From Nocardia neocaledoniensis (GTDB lineage Bacteria > Actinomycetota > Actinomycetes > Mycobacteriales > Mycobacteriaceae), in NCBI RefSeq assembly GCF_029868625.1, contig NZ_JARWOJ010000344.1:1-64000 (forward strand): a DNA stretch of 64,000 nt, read 5' to 3'. Positions within the stretch are counted from its first letter, which is position 1; each line of letters opens with the position of its first letter. The position numbers and the translations under genes were made by a program. Positions 48,410 to 56,045 of this stretch are shown piece by piece. The notes beneath the pieces were generated by a model. It was not told the origin of the DNA, did no database searches, and worked only from the letters and a program-made list of their open reading frames with translations.

Positions 48410-49651
48410 ATGTCCGTTTCCCGGAATGTCCTGGCATTCATCTGCACCCTGGGACTGTTGGTCGCGGCGTGTTCCTCGGATGACAACCCGGAGGCGCGCG
48501 AAGACCCGGCCCGGGCCGACGCGATCATGAAGATCGTCGACGACTACATGCGCGAAGCACACCTGAAGTCGGTGATCGTGCGCGTGACGATAGACGGCGA
48601 GGAGATCGTCACCGAGGCGCGTGGCGAATCCATGGCCGGCGTCCCCGCCACCACCGACATGCATTTCCGCAACGGCGCCGTCGCCATCTCCTACGTCTCG
48701 ACACTGCTGCTGATCCTGGCCGACGAGCGGAAATTGAGCCTCGACGACAAACTCTCGAAATACCTGCCCGACATTCCCAACGCCGACCGCGTGAACCTGC
48801 GGCAGCTCGCCCAGATGACCACGGGCTACCACGATTTCGTGCTCGGTAACGAGAAGTTCGCCGAGATCGCCTACGCCGACCCGTACAAGGCGTGGACCAC
48901 CCGCGACCAGCTGGCCCTCGCGATCGACGACCCGCTGTGGTTCGAACCGGGCACCAACTGGGCCTACGCGCACACCAACTACGTGCTCCTCGGGTTGGCG
49001 CTGGAGAAGGTCACCGGCAAGTCGCTCGCGGATGCCCTCCAGGAGAAGGTGCTCGACCCGCTCGATCTGCAGAACACCGTTCCGAACCTGACCCCGTACA
49101 TTCCCGAGCCGGTGCTGCACACGTTCACCTCCGAACGCCGCGAGTACTTCGGCTTGGCGGCCGACGTCCCGTTCTATGAGGAGTCGACCTACTGGAATCC
49201 GTCGTGGACCATCAGCCACGGCGCCATCCAGACCAGCGATATCCGTGATCTGGAGCGCAGTGCCGTCGCCATCGGCAGCGGCGAACTGCTGTCCGAGGAG
49301 TTGTACCGGGCGATGACCACCACCGATCTGCGCGGGAAGACGACGGCGGTCCCCGGCTGCGTCAACTGCAGGCCCCTCGACGATTTCCAGACCTACGGGC
49401 TCGGCCTGTGGCTCACCGGTGACTGGTCGTATCAGAATCCGCTGTTCTACGGCGGCGCCGCGGTCAACGCCTACCTGCCGTCGAAGAAGATCGCGATCGC
49501 GGTCGCCGTCACCTACCTGCCCGCGGCGTTCAGCGCCTCGGGTGGCTACTCGAACGGCGGCGACGCGCTGTTCCGCAAGATCGGCGCCTACCTCGCGCCC
49601 GAGGACGCGCCACCGGTCAAGAACGAGGCCGCGCCGCAGGGCGGGTCCTAG
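48410..49651 (+). CDS. Beta-lactamase-related lipoprotein lacking catalytic residues
   Basis: A 413-residue lipoprotein (lipobox VAAC, Cys21) with the fold signatures of the class C beta-lactamase/serine-hydrolase family: LADERKLSLDDKLSKYLPDI, LRQLAQMTTGYHDF, then FEPGTNWAYAHTNYVLLGLA. The catalytic S-x-x-K is absent: the position after FRNG reads AVAI (residues 90-93) instead of S-I-T-K. The second motif is Y-A-H instead of Y-S-N, and the final H/K-T-G reads GGAAVNAY. It is likely a binding or regulatory relative. The methyltransferase gene follows after three bases, so the two may be co-transcribed. Confidence 0.85.
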   Translation: MSVSRNVLAFICTLGLLVAACSSDDNPEAREDPARADAIMKIVDDYMREAHLKSVIVRVTIDGEEIVTEARGESMAGVPATTDMHFRNGAVAISYVSTLLLILADERKLSLDDKLSKYLPDIPNADRVNLRQLAQMTTGYHDFVLGNEKFAEIAYADPYKAWTTRDQLALAIDDPLWFEPGTNWAYAHTNYVLLGLALEKVTGKSLADALQEKVLDPLDLQNTVPNLTPYIPEPVLHTFTSERREYFGLAADVPFYEESTYWNPSWTISHGAIQTSDIRDLERSAVAIGSGELLSEELYRAMTTTDLRGKTTAVPGCVNCRPLDDFQTYGLGLWLTGDWSYQNPLFYGGAAVNAYLPSKKIAIAVAVTYLPAAFSASGGYSNGGDALFRKIGAYLAPEDAPPVKNEAAPQGGS

Positions 49652-49654
49652 CCG

Positions 49655-50425
49655 ATGGCCGATTGGGACGGCGCGGGCTACGCCCACATCAGCGGACTCC
49701 AGCGCGCGCTCGCCACCGCCGCGATGGAGTCGGTGGCGGTGACGGGCTCGGAGCGGGTGCTCGACGTCGGCTGTGGCGACGGCTATGTGACGCGGCTGAT
49801 CGCGGCGCGGACGCCCGGCGGTTCCGTGCTCGGCCTCGACCCGTCACCGCGGATGATCGAGGTGGCCCGCACCGCCGACGACCAGCTCACCAACGTCGAC
49901 TTCCAGGTCGGTGACGTCACGACCATGGCGTTCCCGCCCGAGTTCGACCTCGTCGTCTCGTTCAACGCCCTGCACTGGGTCGCCGACCAGGAGACCGCCT
50001 ACCGCACGATCGCCGCGGCACTCGCGCCCGGCGGCCGCGTGCTCGTGCAGTACGTCTGCGATGGCGACCGCCCGAGCCTCGAGGACGTCGCGACGGCCGT
50101 CACCGGCGAATCGCGCTGGTCGGCGGCCTTCGCCGGATTTCCCTGCCCGTACGTGCACATCGATCCCGAGGCTCTGCCCGCGATCGCGGCGCCGACCGGG
50201 CTCACAGTGACCGCGCAGTCCGTCACCGACCGGGAATGGGACTTCGGCTCTCGCGATGCCTTCGTCGGCTGGTGCACAGTCGGATTCACGGACTGGACGG
50301 CCCGCCTCCCCGCGGCTGAGGTCCCTGTCTTCGTCGACGAGGTCGTCGACCGCTACGAAACCGTCGTCGGCAGGCCCGGTCTGTTCCGCTTCCTGCAATT
50401 GCGCGCCGAGCTGGCAGCGGCCTGA
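49655..50425 (+). CDS. Class I SAM-dependent methyltransferase
   Basis: This 256-residue protein has the SAM-binding motif RVLDVGCGDGYVTRLIA near residues 34-50, motif II VLGLDPSPRMIEVAR, and the post-motif FDLVVSFNALHWVADQE typical of the trans-aconitate methyltransferase-like group. No substrate can be named. It begins three bases after the lipoprotein stop, with GGCGGG just upstream, and is probably translated from the same message. Confidence 0.87.
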   Translation: MADWDGAGYAHISGLQRALATAAMESVAVTGSERVLDVGCGDGYVTRLIAARTPGGSVLGLDPSPRMIEVARTADDQLTNVDFQVGDVTTMAFPPEFDLVVSFNALHWVADQETAYRTIAAALAPGGRVLVQYVCDGDRPSLEDVATAVTGESRWSAAFAGFPCPYVHIDPEALPAIAAPTGLTVTAQSVTDREWDFGSRDAFVGWCTVGFTDWTARLPAAEVPVFVDEVVDRYETVVGRPGLFRFLQLRAELAAA

Positions 50426-50492
50426 GGCCACCTACGCGGCCGTCCGGACCAGCCAGCTGGCCCGTGACATTCGTGAACACTGCCCACAGCGC

Positions 50493-51017
50493 TCACCAGA
50501 TATCGGCCCACCGCGGCCGTTCCGGCACGTCGTACCCGGCCGCGCGGCCACGTACGAGCAGCGTCATCTCCGCGCCCACCGACGAGCGCTCCAGCAGGCG
50601 TTCCGCCGTCTTCCGGCGGAACTGGTTGAACGCGAACTCCTTGTTCATCCCGTACACGACACCCGTTGCCGGATGCGCGAATTCCACCGCGATCTTCACG
50701 TGATGGAAGGAGATGACATTGTTGGTCGGGTTGACGACGCGGTGCCCGCACTCGGTCACCCGCGCGGTCACCGGGGTCGCGTACCGGCGCAGATACGCCC
50801 GCCGCGCCCACCAGCCGACCGCGAGCACGAAGGGCCAGGTGATCAGCCCGAACAGCAGACTCCCCAGCAGCGCGAACACCACCGCGACATCGTTGCCGGA
50901 CCACCGCGCGAGGGTGAACGCCACATCCATCGTGCCGGTGAAATAGGCCACCACGACGGCTGTCGACACCAGCCAATACAGCGGCACCATCGGACTGAAC
51001 AGCGGCCTGCTACTCAT
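50493..51017 (-). CDS. Hypothetical membrane protein, DUF3592-like
   Basis: The protein of 174 residues has two hydrophobic helices (YWLVSTAVVVAYFTG and VVFALLGSLLFGLITWPFVL). A beta-rich C-terminal part (VTARVTECGHRVVNPTNN, then HHVKIAVEFAHPATGVVYG) resembles the extracytoplasmic domain of DUF3592 proteins. Function unknown. The ATG at 51017 follows GAGGGTGGGG; GTG 51023 is possible. It follows the HxlR-type regulator gene on the same strand, 18 bases away. Confidence 0.65.
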   Translation of the reverse strand: MSSRPLFSPMVPLYWLVSTAVVVAYFTGTMDVAFTLARWSGNDVAVVFALLGSLLFGLITWPFVLAVGWWARRAYLRRYATPVTARVTECGHRVVNPTNNVISFHHVKIAVEFAHPATGVVYGMNKEFAFNQFRRKTAERLLERSSVGAEMTLLVRGRAAGYDVPERPRWADIW

Positions 51018-51035
51018 CCCCACCCTCTTCCGATC

Positions 51036-51428
51036 TCACCGCGATGGTAGCGAGGGCGCCTGCGCGAGTTGCGATTCGTCGAACCTGGCGCGGGCCCGCT
51101 CGACCTCCGGAAGCGTATCGGCCGTCCACAGCAGCAGCGCATCGATGAGTCCCTGCAGGGTGCGGCCGACCGGTGAGATCCGGTACTCGACGGCGACCGG
51201 GCGGGTCTGGATGACCACTCGCTCGACCATCCCGTTGCGCTCGAGCCGCCGCAGCGCCGAGGTGAGCGACTTCTGCGTCACCACGGGAATCGCCCTGCGC
51301 AGCTCGTTGAATCGCAGCGGCTGATCGCACAGCGCCTCCATGATCTGCAGCGACCACTTGTCGAGCATCTGGTCGAGCAGCTCACGGTGCCGCGCGGTGA
51401 GCTGCGGGGTGTCCTCGGTTTCCTGCAT
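51036..51428 (-). CDS. HxlR-family transcriptional regulator
   Basis: The 130-residue regulator has the HxlR winged helix: QMLDKWSLQIMEALCDQPLR, then FNELRRAIPVVTQKSLTSAL, then RRLERNGMVERVV, then the wing VAVEYRISPVGRTLQGLIDA. A single cysteine (Cys34 region, EALCDQ) could sense oxidants or electrophiles, as in HypR or YodB, though the usual N-terminal cysteine is absent. It is divergent from the RidA-like gene; repeated ACCTAGTC elements lie between them. Confidence 0.87.
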   Translation of the reverse strand: MQETEDTPQLTARHRELLDQMLDKWSLQIMEALCDQPLRFNELRRAIPVVTQKSLTSALRRLERNGMVERVVIQTRPVAVEYRISPVGRTLQGLIDALLLWTADTLPEVERARARFDESQLAQAPSLPSR

Positions 51429-51431
51429 GAC

Positions 51432-51486
51432 ACCTAGTCTCGTTGAAGTGCCCTTCGAATACCACGTATACATCGGATACCTAGTC
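51432..51486. promoter_or_regulatory. Direct repeats ACCTAGTC, candidate HxlR operator
   Basis: ACCTAGTC occurs at 51432-51439 and again at 51479-51486, one copy near each of the two divergent start codons. A GTATAC palindrome lies between, near 51466. Such spacing would let one regulator control both promoters. Confidence 0.45.
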
Positions 51487-51506
51487 CGACAGCGAAGGGA
51501 ACTCCC

Positions 51507-51917
51507 ATGTCCGTGCAGCTCTTGACCCCACCGAACATGTTCGGTCCCGTTCCGTACCACCACGTTTCGATCAGCACCGGCGCCCGCCACGTGCACGTCG
51601 CCGGTCAGATCGCCCGCGACGCCGACGGCACCCCCGTCGCACCCGGGGACCTCGCCGGTCAGCTGGCCTGCGCGCTCCGCAACACCGCCCGCGGCTTGGC
51701 GGGCGCAGGCGCCACCTTCGCCGACGTCGTCCGCCTCCGCTTCTTCGTCACCGACTGGACCCCCGACAAGTACGCGTCGTTCCTCGACGGCATCAACCAG
51801 GTCGCCGAGGAACTGGCCCTCCCCGACCCCCTCCCCCCGCTGTCCGCCATCGGCGTCGACTACCTCTTCGAACCCGACGTCCTCGTGGAAGTGGAGGCTT
51901 ACGCAGTCCTCGACTGA
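51507..51917 (+). CDS. RidA/YjgF/UK114-family protein
   Basis: A 136-residue protein with the RidA fold: HVHVAGQIARDADGTPVAPG, then LRNTARGLAGAGATFADVVR, and the closing VLVEVEAYAV. RidA hydrolyses reactive enamines and imines using a conserved arginine in P-x-R-S. Here that segment reads PLPPLSAIGVDYL, so the arginine is missing and imine hydrolase activity is doubtful. The ATG follows GAAGGGAAC. Its end overlaps the convergent SMI1-type gene by 19 bases. Confidence 0.87.
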   Translation: MSVQLLTPPNMFGPVPYHHVSISTGARHVHVAGQIARDADGTPVAPGDLAGQLACALRNTARGLAGAGATFADVVRLRFFVTDWTPDKYASFLDGINQVAEELALPDPLPPLSAIGVDYLFEPDVLVEVEAYAVLD

Positions 51918-53062
51918 TCACCTCTCGGTGTGAGCAGGAGTTCCCGACCCCGCTCCGGCGTAAAGCTCTGCGCCAGAGCGGGTTCGGCGAGCAGCACCAC
52001 TGGGGCGAGATGATCGGAGGTACGTGGCTGCCACTGAGGTAGGGCGGCGCGGATGTGCTTCCACGGATCGCCTGGACCCGAAAGTGCCTCCCGTACCGCG
52101 ACATCGAACTCGGCGGAGCCGAAAGTCACTCGATACTCGGGGTGTCTCGCTCGTGCCTCGTGCGCGTCGATCGCGGCACGGATCTCCGGCGGGTCGCCGA
52201 TGAGAGCCATCTCGAGCCGCGAACTCTGCCAGGGCTCCCGGATCTCGTGCTGCCGGAACAGATAGGGCATGAGCTCCTCGGTGAACAGCGGATCGGTGAG
52301 AAACCCCTCGGTGATGAAAGCCGGATGCAGCAGCTGGCTGAGCAGTTGGTCGGCCTCGTAGCTGCGGCCGAGCAGCAGCAGCAACTGAACTCGGAGCAGA
52401 GTCGCGCGCGGTCGCCCGAATTCGTCGGCGCGCGTAAGCGCCGACAGTGCCGCATCGACATCGCCGGCGAGTGCGTCGAGCCGCGCCCGCTCCACCATCA
52501 GATCGAGCTCGTCCCTGGTTTGCCCGGCGGGCTTACGCATCCGGTGGAATTCCGCGTACAGGTGCTCCATCAGTGCCGCGAAGGACGGGAAGCGCGTCGG
52601 CGCGTCGCCAGCCCATGCGAACACGCTGTAGGCCGCCCACTCCCCGTCGGCATCGACATCGCCGGGATCGAGGAACAGGATGCCCGCATCGGCCTCCCGC
52701 GAGATCAACAGGCCCCGGCCGAACGGATTTCCGGGCGCGTCATCGGAGCCCGCATCGCACAGTTCGGCCCACGATTCCTCCCAGTGGGGCTCGAGGTCAC
52801 GCACCCAGCCGAGATCGCCCGTGTCGCGCATGCGCCACACGAACGACCCGGCGTCACGCCATCCGTCGGTGGTCAGCAGAAAGCTCCGATACGAGGGTGG
52901 CAGCGCTAGGCCGAGCCGCTGTTCGGTTGCCGCGACCTTGCTTTCGGTCGCGGCCTCGAAACCGAGCCACCGTTGCCGCAGCACCTCGGCATCGAGCGAA
53001 TCGGGCTCACCGGAGCTGATCCACTCCTCGCTCCAGCGCGCCAACCACGGTTGCCATTCCAT
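51899..53062 (-). CDS. SMI1/KNR4-family protein with helical repeat region
   Basis: The 387-residue protein has an N-terminal SMI1/KNR4 (SUKH) domain: FEAATESKVAATEQRLGLAL and PPSYRSFLLTTDGWRDAGS at residues 33-71, with the later GRGLLISREADAGILFLDP. The middle, from about 185 to 275, is helical and TPR-like (LVERARLDALAGDVDAALSAL, shortened here as seen). SUKH proteins often serve as immunity proteins to contact-dependent toxins, but many are housekeeping; no toxin gene is seen nearby. The stop overlaps the RidA-like gene. Confidence 0.8.
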   Translation of the reverse strand: MEWQPWLARWSEEWISSGEPDSLDAEVLRQRWLGFEAATESKVAATEQRLGLALPPSYRSFLLTTDGWRDAGSFVWRMRDTGDLGWVRDLEPHWEESWAELCDAGSDDAPGNPFGRGLLISREADAGILFLDPGDVDADGEWAAYSVFAWAGDAPTRFPSFAALMEHLYAEFHRMRKPAGQTRDELDLMVERARLDALAGDVDAALSALTRADEFGRPRATLLRVQLLLLLGRSYEADQLLSQLLHPAFITEGFLTDPLFTEELMPYLFRQHEIREPWQSSRLEMALIGDPPEIRAAIDAHEARARHPEYRVTFGSAEFDVAVREALSGPGDPWKHIRAALPQWQPRTSDHLAPVVLLAEPALAQSFTPERGRELLLTPRGDQSRTA

Positions 53063-53158
53063 GCCGCGACCCTAAGCCCGCCCACCGACACCGTGCTCGG
53101 GCGTCCGGATGCCGAGCGTCAGGTCCCCCGCGAAACGGGCGCTGCCCGTAGCCGCCGG

Positions 53159-54481
53159 TCACGTCGCGGCGGCAGTGATCACGCGAGCACCCGTCAGCCC
53201 GGTCACGCCGAGGGTGATGGCGGCGCCCGCGACGATGACGAGCGCATACGGCACCGGTGCCAGGGCGGTGAGCGGGTCGCCGGTCTTGGTGATCGCGAAC
53301 GGCACCGTGCTCACGAAGGCGCCCACGCTGCCGACGACAGCGCTGACGGTGACCGCGGCGGCGGCTTCACCGATCAGCATGCGCCGCGACTGACCGGCCG
53401 TGGCGCCGATGAGGTGCAGTGACGCGAATTCCGCGCGGCGACGGCTGATCGACGCGATCAGGTTGTTGGACAGGGCGATTGCCATGAACGCGGCGATGAG
53501 GGCGACTACCAGGTAGTTGATCGCGGCCATGAGCTGCCCGTCAGCACCCGCGGCGCCGTACTGATTCTCCACCGCCTGCATGGACAGGGTGCCGGCGGCG
53601 ACGCCGATGAACAGCGTCAGGAAGGTGACCGCGGGGCGCACTCGCTCGGGTGCGGCGGCGAGATTGCGCGCGGCGAGGTGGCCCGCGGCGCCACCGCGCA
53701 GCGCCGGGATCTTGCCGAACACGAACTCCGCCAGGGTGATCAGCTCCGGCGCGAGCAGACTCAGCCCCACCGCCACGAGCACACATCCTGGCCCGGTGAG
53801 CGCGGTCGTCAAGATGTCGGCCGGATCGATGGCGAGGACGGTGAACGAGGAGGCGAGCCCGGCGAGGAGCAGTGCTGCCGCCGCGATCGGGCGAGTGCGG
53901 CGCGCACGAGCACGTGCCCGCGTGGGCCCCGGTTCCTTGACCGGGCTGCGCGAGGCGATCGCGCGACTGCCGATCCAGGCGGCGGCGATCCCCGCGGCCA
54001 GCATGAGCGACGCCCCGACCAGCGGTAACGGGACGCCGGGCGAATAACCCGTCGAATCGTCGATGAGGCCGCCCGCCCGGATACCCGCAAGCAGTCCGGC
54101 GCCGAGCAGTTGTCCGGCGCCGAGGCCTGGCAGCACCGCGACGAACCCCACCATGGCGGTCTCGGCGACCACCATCCGCCGCACCTGCGACGGTGTCGCG
54201 CCGACGAGCCGCAGGCCGGCGATCTCGCCGGCCCGGCCCTGCATGGCCACCCCGATCGTGGAGACCATGGCGAACAGCACGATCGCCAGCACCCACCCGC
54301 CGAGGATCAGCGGGAACGGCACCAGAAAATCGCGGTCGGCCGAGGCATCCGCGGCGAGACCGGTCCCGAGCAGTCCAGCCATGGCGGTGACCAGCGCTGT
54401 CCCGGCCGCCGATACGACACCGGTGGCGATCGCGGAAGCACGATGGTGCGCGAACGAGCGCAGAACCAGACCGATCATCAC
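53159..54481 (-). CDS. ABC transporter permease, FtsX/MacB family
   Basis: The 440-residue membrane protein has the duplicated FtsX-like layout: an N-terminal helix with two groups of three to four helices. Each group shows the family motif, ALIAAFMAIALSNNLIASIS with RRRAEFASLHLIGATAGQ for the second, and GRAGEIAGLRLVGATPSQVR for the first. There is no large periplasmic MacB domain, so it resembles short actinomycete lipid or peptide exporters. Its start overlaps the ATPase stop by ATGA. It forms the channel for the ATPase. Confidence 0.88.
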   Translation of the reverse strand: MMIGLVLRSFAHHRASAIATGVVSAAGTALVTAMAGLLGTGLAADASADRDFLVPFPLILGGWVLAIVLFAMVSTIGVAMQGRAGEIAGLRLVGATPSQVRRMVVAETAMVGFVAVLPGLGAGQLLGAGLLAGIRAGGLIDDSTGYSPGVPLPLVGASLMLAAGIAAAWIGSRAIASRSPVKEPGPTRARARARRTRPIAAAALLLAGLASSFTVLAIDPADILTTALTGPGCVLVAVGLSLLAPELITLAEFVFGKIPALRGGAAGHLAARNLAAAPERVRPAVTFLTLFIGVAAGTLSMQAVENQYGAAGADGQLMAAINYLVVALIAAFMAIALSNNLIASISRRRAEFASLHLIGATAGQSRRMLIGEAAAAVTVSAVVGSVGAFVSTVPFAITKTGDPLTALAPVPYALVIVAGAAITLGVTGLTGARVITAAAT

Positions 54482-55248
54482 GACCGCACCTCCGCGGCCC
54501 GCTCGGCCGTCTCGACCAGCACGGCCATCCGGTTCGCGACCTCCCGCGCCGAGGGCCGCGCGACGCGGTCGACCAGGCTGCCGTCGGCGAGGAACAGGAC
54601 CTCGTCGGAATAGGAGGCCGCGATCGGATCGTGGGTGACCATGATGATCGTCTGCCCCTGATCGGCGAGACCGCGCAGCAGGGTGAGTACCTCACGGGCA
54701 CTGCGGATGTCGAGCGCCCCGGTCGGTTCGTCGGCGAAGACCACCTCGGGGTCCGTGATCAGGGCCCTGGCAATGGCGACGCGCTGACGCTGACCACCCG
54801 AGAGCTGATCGGGACGGTGCCCGGCCCGCTCCCGCAGGCCGACCCCGGCGAGCAGGGCCATGGTCCGGTCGCGGTCGGGCCGCCGCCCGTCCAGGCGCAC
54901 CGGCAATTCGACATTGTCCACTGTCGAGAGCGCGGGCAGCAGGTTGAACGACTGGAAGACGAAGCCGATGCGGCGCCGGCGCAGCTTGGCCAGCGCGGTC
55001 TGGTCCAGCGCTTCCAGCGGCTGCCCGTCGAAGGCGATCTGACCGGAGGTCGGCGTCTGGAGCCCGGCGGCGCAATGCAACAGCGTGGTCTTGCCGGAAC
55101 CCGATGGGCCCATGATCGCGGTGAACGACCCCGGGGCCACGTCGAGATCGACGCCACGCAGCGCGTGCACCGATCCGCTCTCCCCTGGGTACTCGCAGCG
55201 CAGTCCACGCAGGCGCAACACCGGCGGGCTCGAAGTAGTGGTGTGCAT
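54478..55248 (-). CDS. ABC transporter ATPase, LolD/MacB type
   Basis: A 256-residue ATPase with Walker A IMGPSGSGKTT near residues 45-55, the family motif FVFQSFNLLPALSTVDNVEL, the signature LSGGQRQRVAIARAL, Walker B VVFADEPTGALD and the H-loop MVTHDPIAA. It belongs with the FtsX-type permease. The start at 55248 lies 75 bases from the divergent TetR gene; two palindromic elements stand between and suggest repression by that regulator. Confidence 0.92.
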   Translation of the reverse strand: MHTTTSSPPVLRLRGLRCEYPGESGSVHALRGVDLDVAPGSFTAIMGPSGSGKTTLLHCAAGLQTPTSGQIAFDGQPLEALDQTALAKLRRRRIGFVFQSFNLLPALSTVDNVELPVRLDGRRPDRDRTMALLAGVGLRERAGHRPDQLSGGQRQRVAIARALITDPEVVFADEPTGALDIRSAREVLTLLRGLADQGQTIIMVTHDPIAASYSDEVLFLADGSLVDRVARPSAREVANRMAVLVETAERAAEVRS

Positions 55249-55282
55249 GGGTTCCCCTTTCGCGGGGGCGGCAAGTGGTGTA

Positions 55283-55307
55283 AACGATCGTTGTAAACGA
55301 ACGTTTA
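55283..55307. promoter_or_regulatory. Tandem palindromes, candidate TetR operators
   Basis: Two palindromes follow each other: AACGATCGTT (55283-55292) and TAAACGAACGTTTA (55294-55307, arms of six with a central AA). Both contain AACG/CGTT. They lie between the ABC and TetR genes, overlapping the likely promoter of the latter. Confidence 0.7.
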
Positions 55308-55309
55308 TC

Positions 55310-55315
55310 TATACT
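55310..55315 (+). promoter_or_regulatory. -10 hexamer TATACT of the TetR gene
   Basis: TATACT lies eight bases before the ATG at 55324. The transcript would start at or within a few bases of the start codon, suggesting a leaderless message. The second palindrome ends two bases upstream. Confidence 0.55.
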
Positions 55316-55323
55316 ATAGCCGC

Positions 55324-55884
55324 ATGGGCAACCGAGACAAGCTTCTGCAAGCGGCGCGTGACTGCCTCCTCACGCTGGGGTACGCCAAGACGACCGTGCG
55401 CGAGCTGGTCAAGATCTCCGGGGCCAACCAGGCGTCGATCAACTACCACTTCGGTTCGAAAGAGCGGCTGCTCACCGACACGCTGCACGAGCTCAACCGC
55501 GAATGGGGCGATGTCCTCTTCGCCGCCATCGGCGACGACCCGCCGGGGCCCGCGGGGAACGAGGCGCGCTGGGAACGGATCGTCGCCTCGATCCGTGACC
55601 ACCGCGCCCTCTGGTACGTGAACTTCGAGTCGGTCTCCGCGGCCCGCGACGACGAGGAGATCCAGACGATGCTCGCCAACGGCCAGCGCGCCGCCCGCCG
55701 CTCCCTCGCCCACGCCTTCGGCGGCCTCGACCCCGACACCGACGACCCCGACACCGTCGAGGCCGTCGGCTCCCACTACTTCGCACTGCTCGTCGGCGTC
55801 GCCAGTCAGTGGCTGGCCGACCCAGACCACGCCCCCACCGCCGCCCGCATCGTGGCGGCCGACTCGGGTCGACCTGGCCGCTGA
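55324..55884 (+). CDS. TetR-family transcriptional regulator
   Basis: The 186-residue protein has a TetR helix-turn-helix: RDKLLQAARDCLLTLGYAKT then TVRELVKISGANQASINYHF then GSKERLLTDTLHE, residues 4-55. The ligand domain is unassigned. The short distance to tandem palindromes and the divergent ABC genes points to autoregulation and control of the FtsX-type exporter. The ATG at 55324 has no ribosome-binding site, consistent with a leaderless start. Confidence 0.9.
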   Translation: MGNRDKLLQAARDCLLTLGYAKTTVRELVKISGANQASINYHFGSKERLLTDTLHELNREWGDVLFAAIGDDPPGPAGNEARWERIVASIRDHRALWYVNFESVSAARDDEEIQTMLANGQRAARRSLAHAFGGLDPDTDDPDTVEAVGSHYFALLVGVASQWLADPDHAPTAARIVAADSGRPGR

Positions 55885-56045
55885 CCCCGGCGGCCCGCAG
55901 CCACGGCCCCGGCTCGGGCCTGCCGAATCGCACGGAGCAGGGCGCCCTCAGCGGTCAGTGATAGAAGGTCACCCATCCTCCGTACTCGACCGATCCACCG
56001 GCCCCGAACGCTACCCATGGCAGCGCCGAAGCGTGCCGTGAGCGG

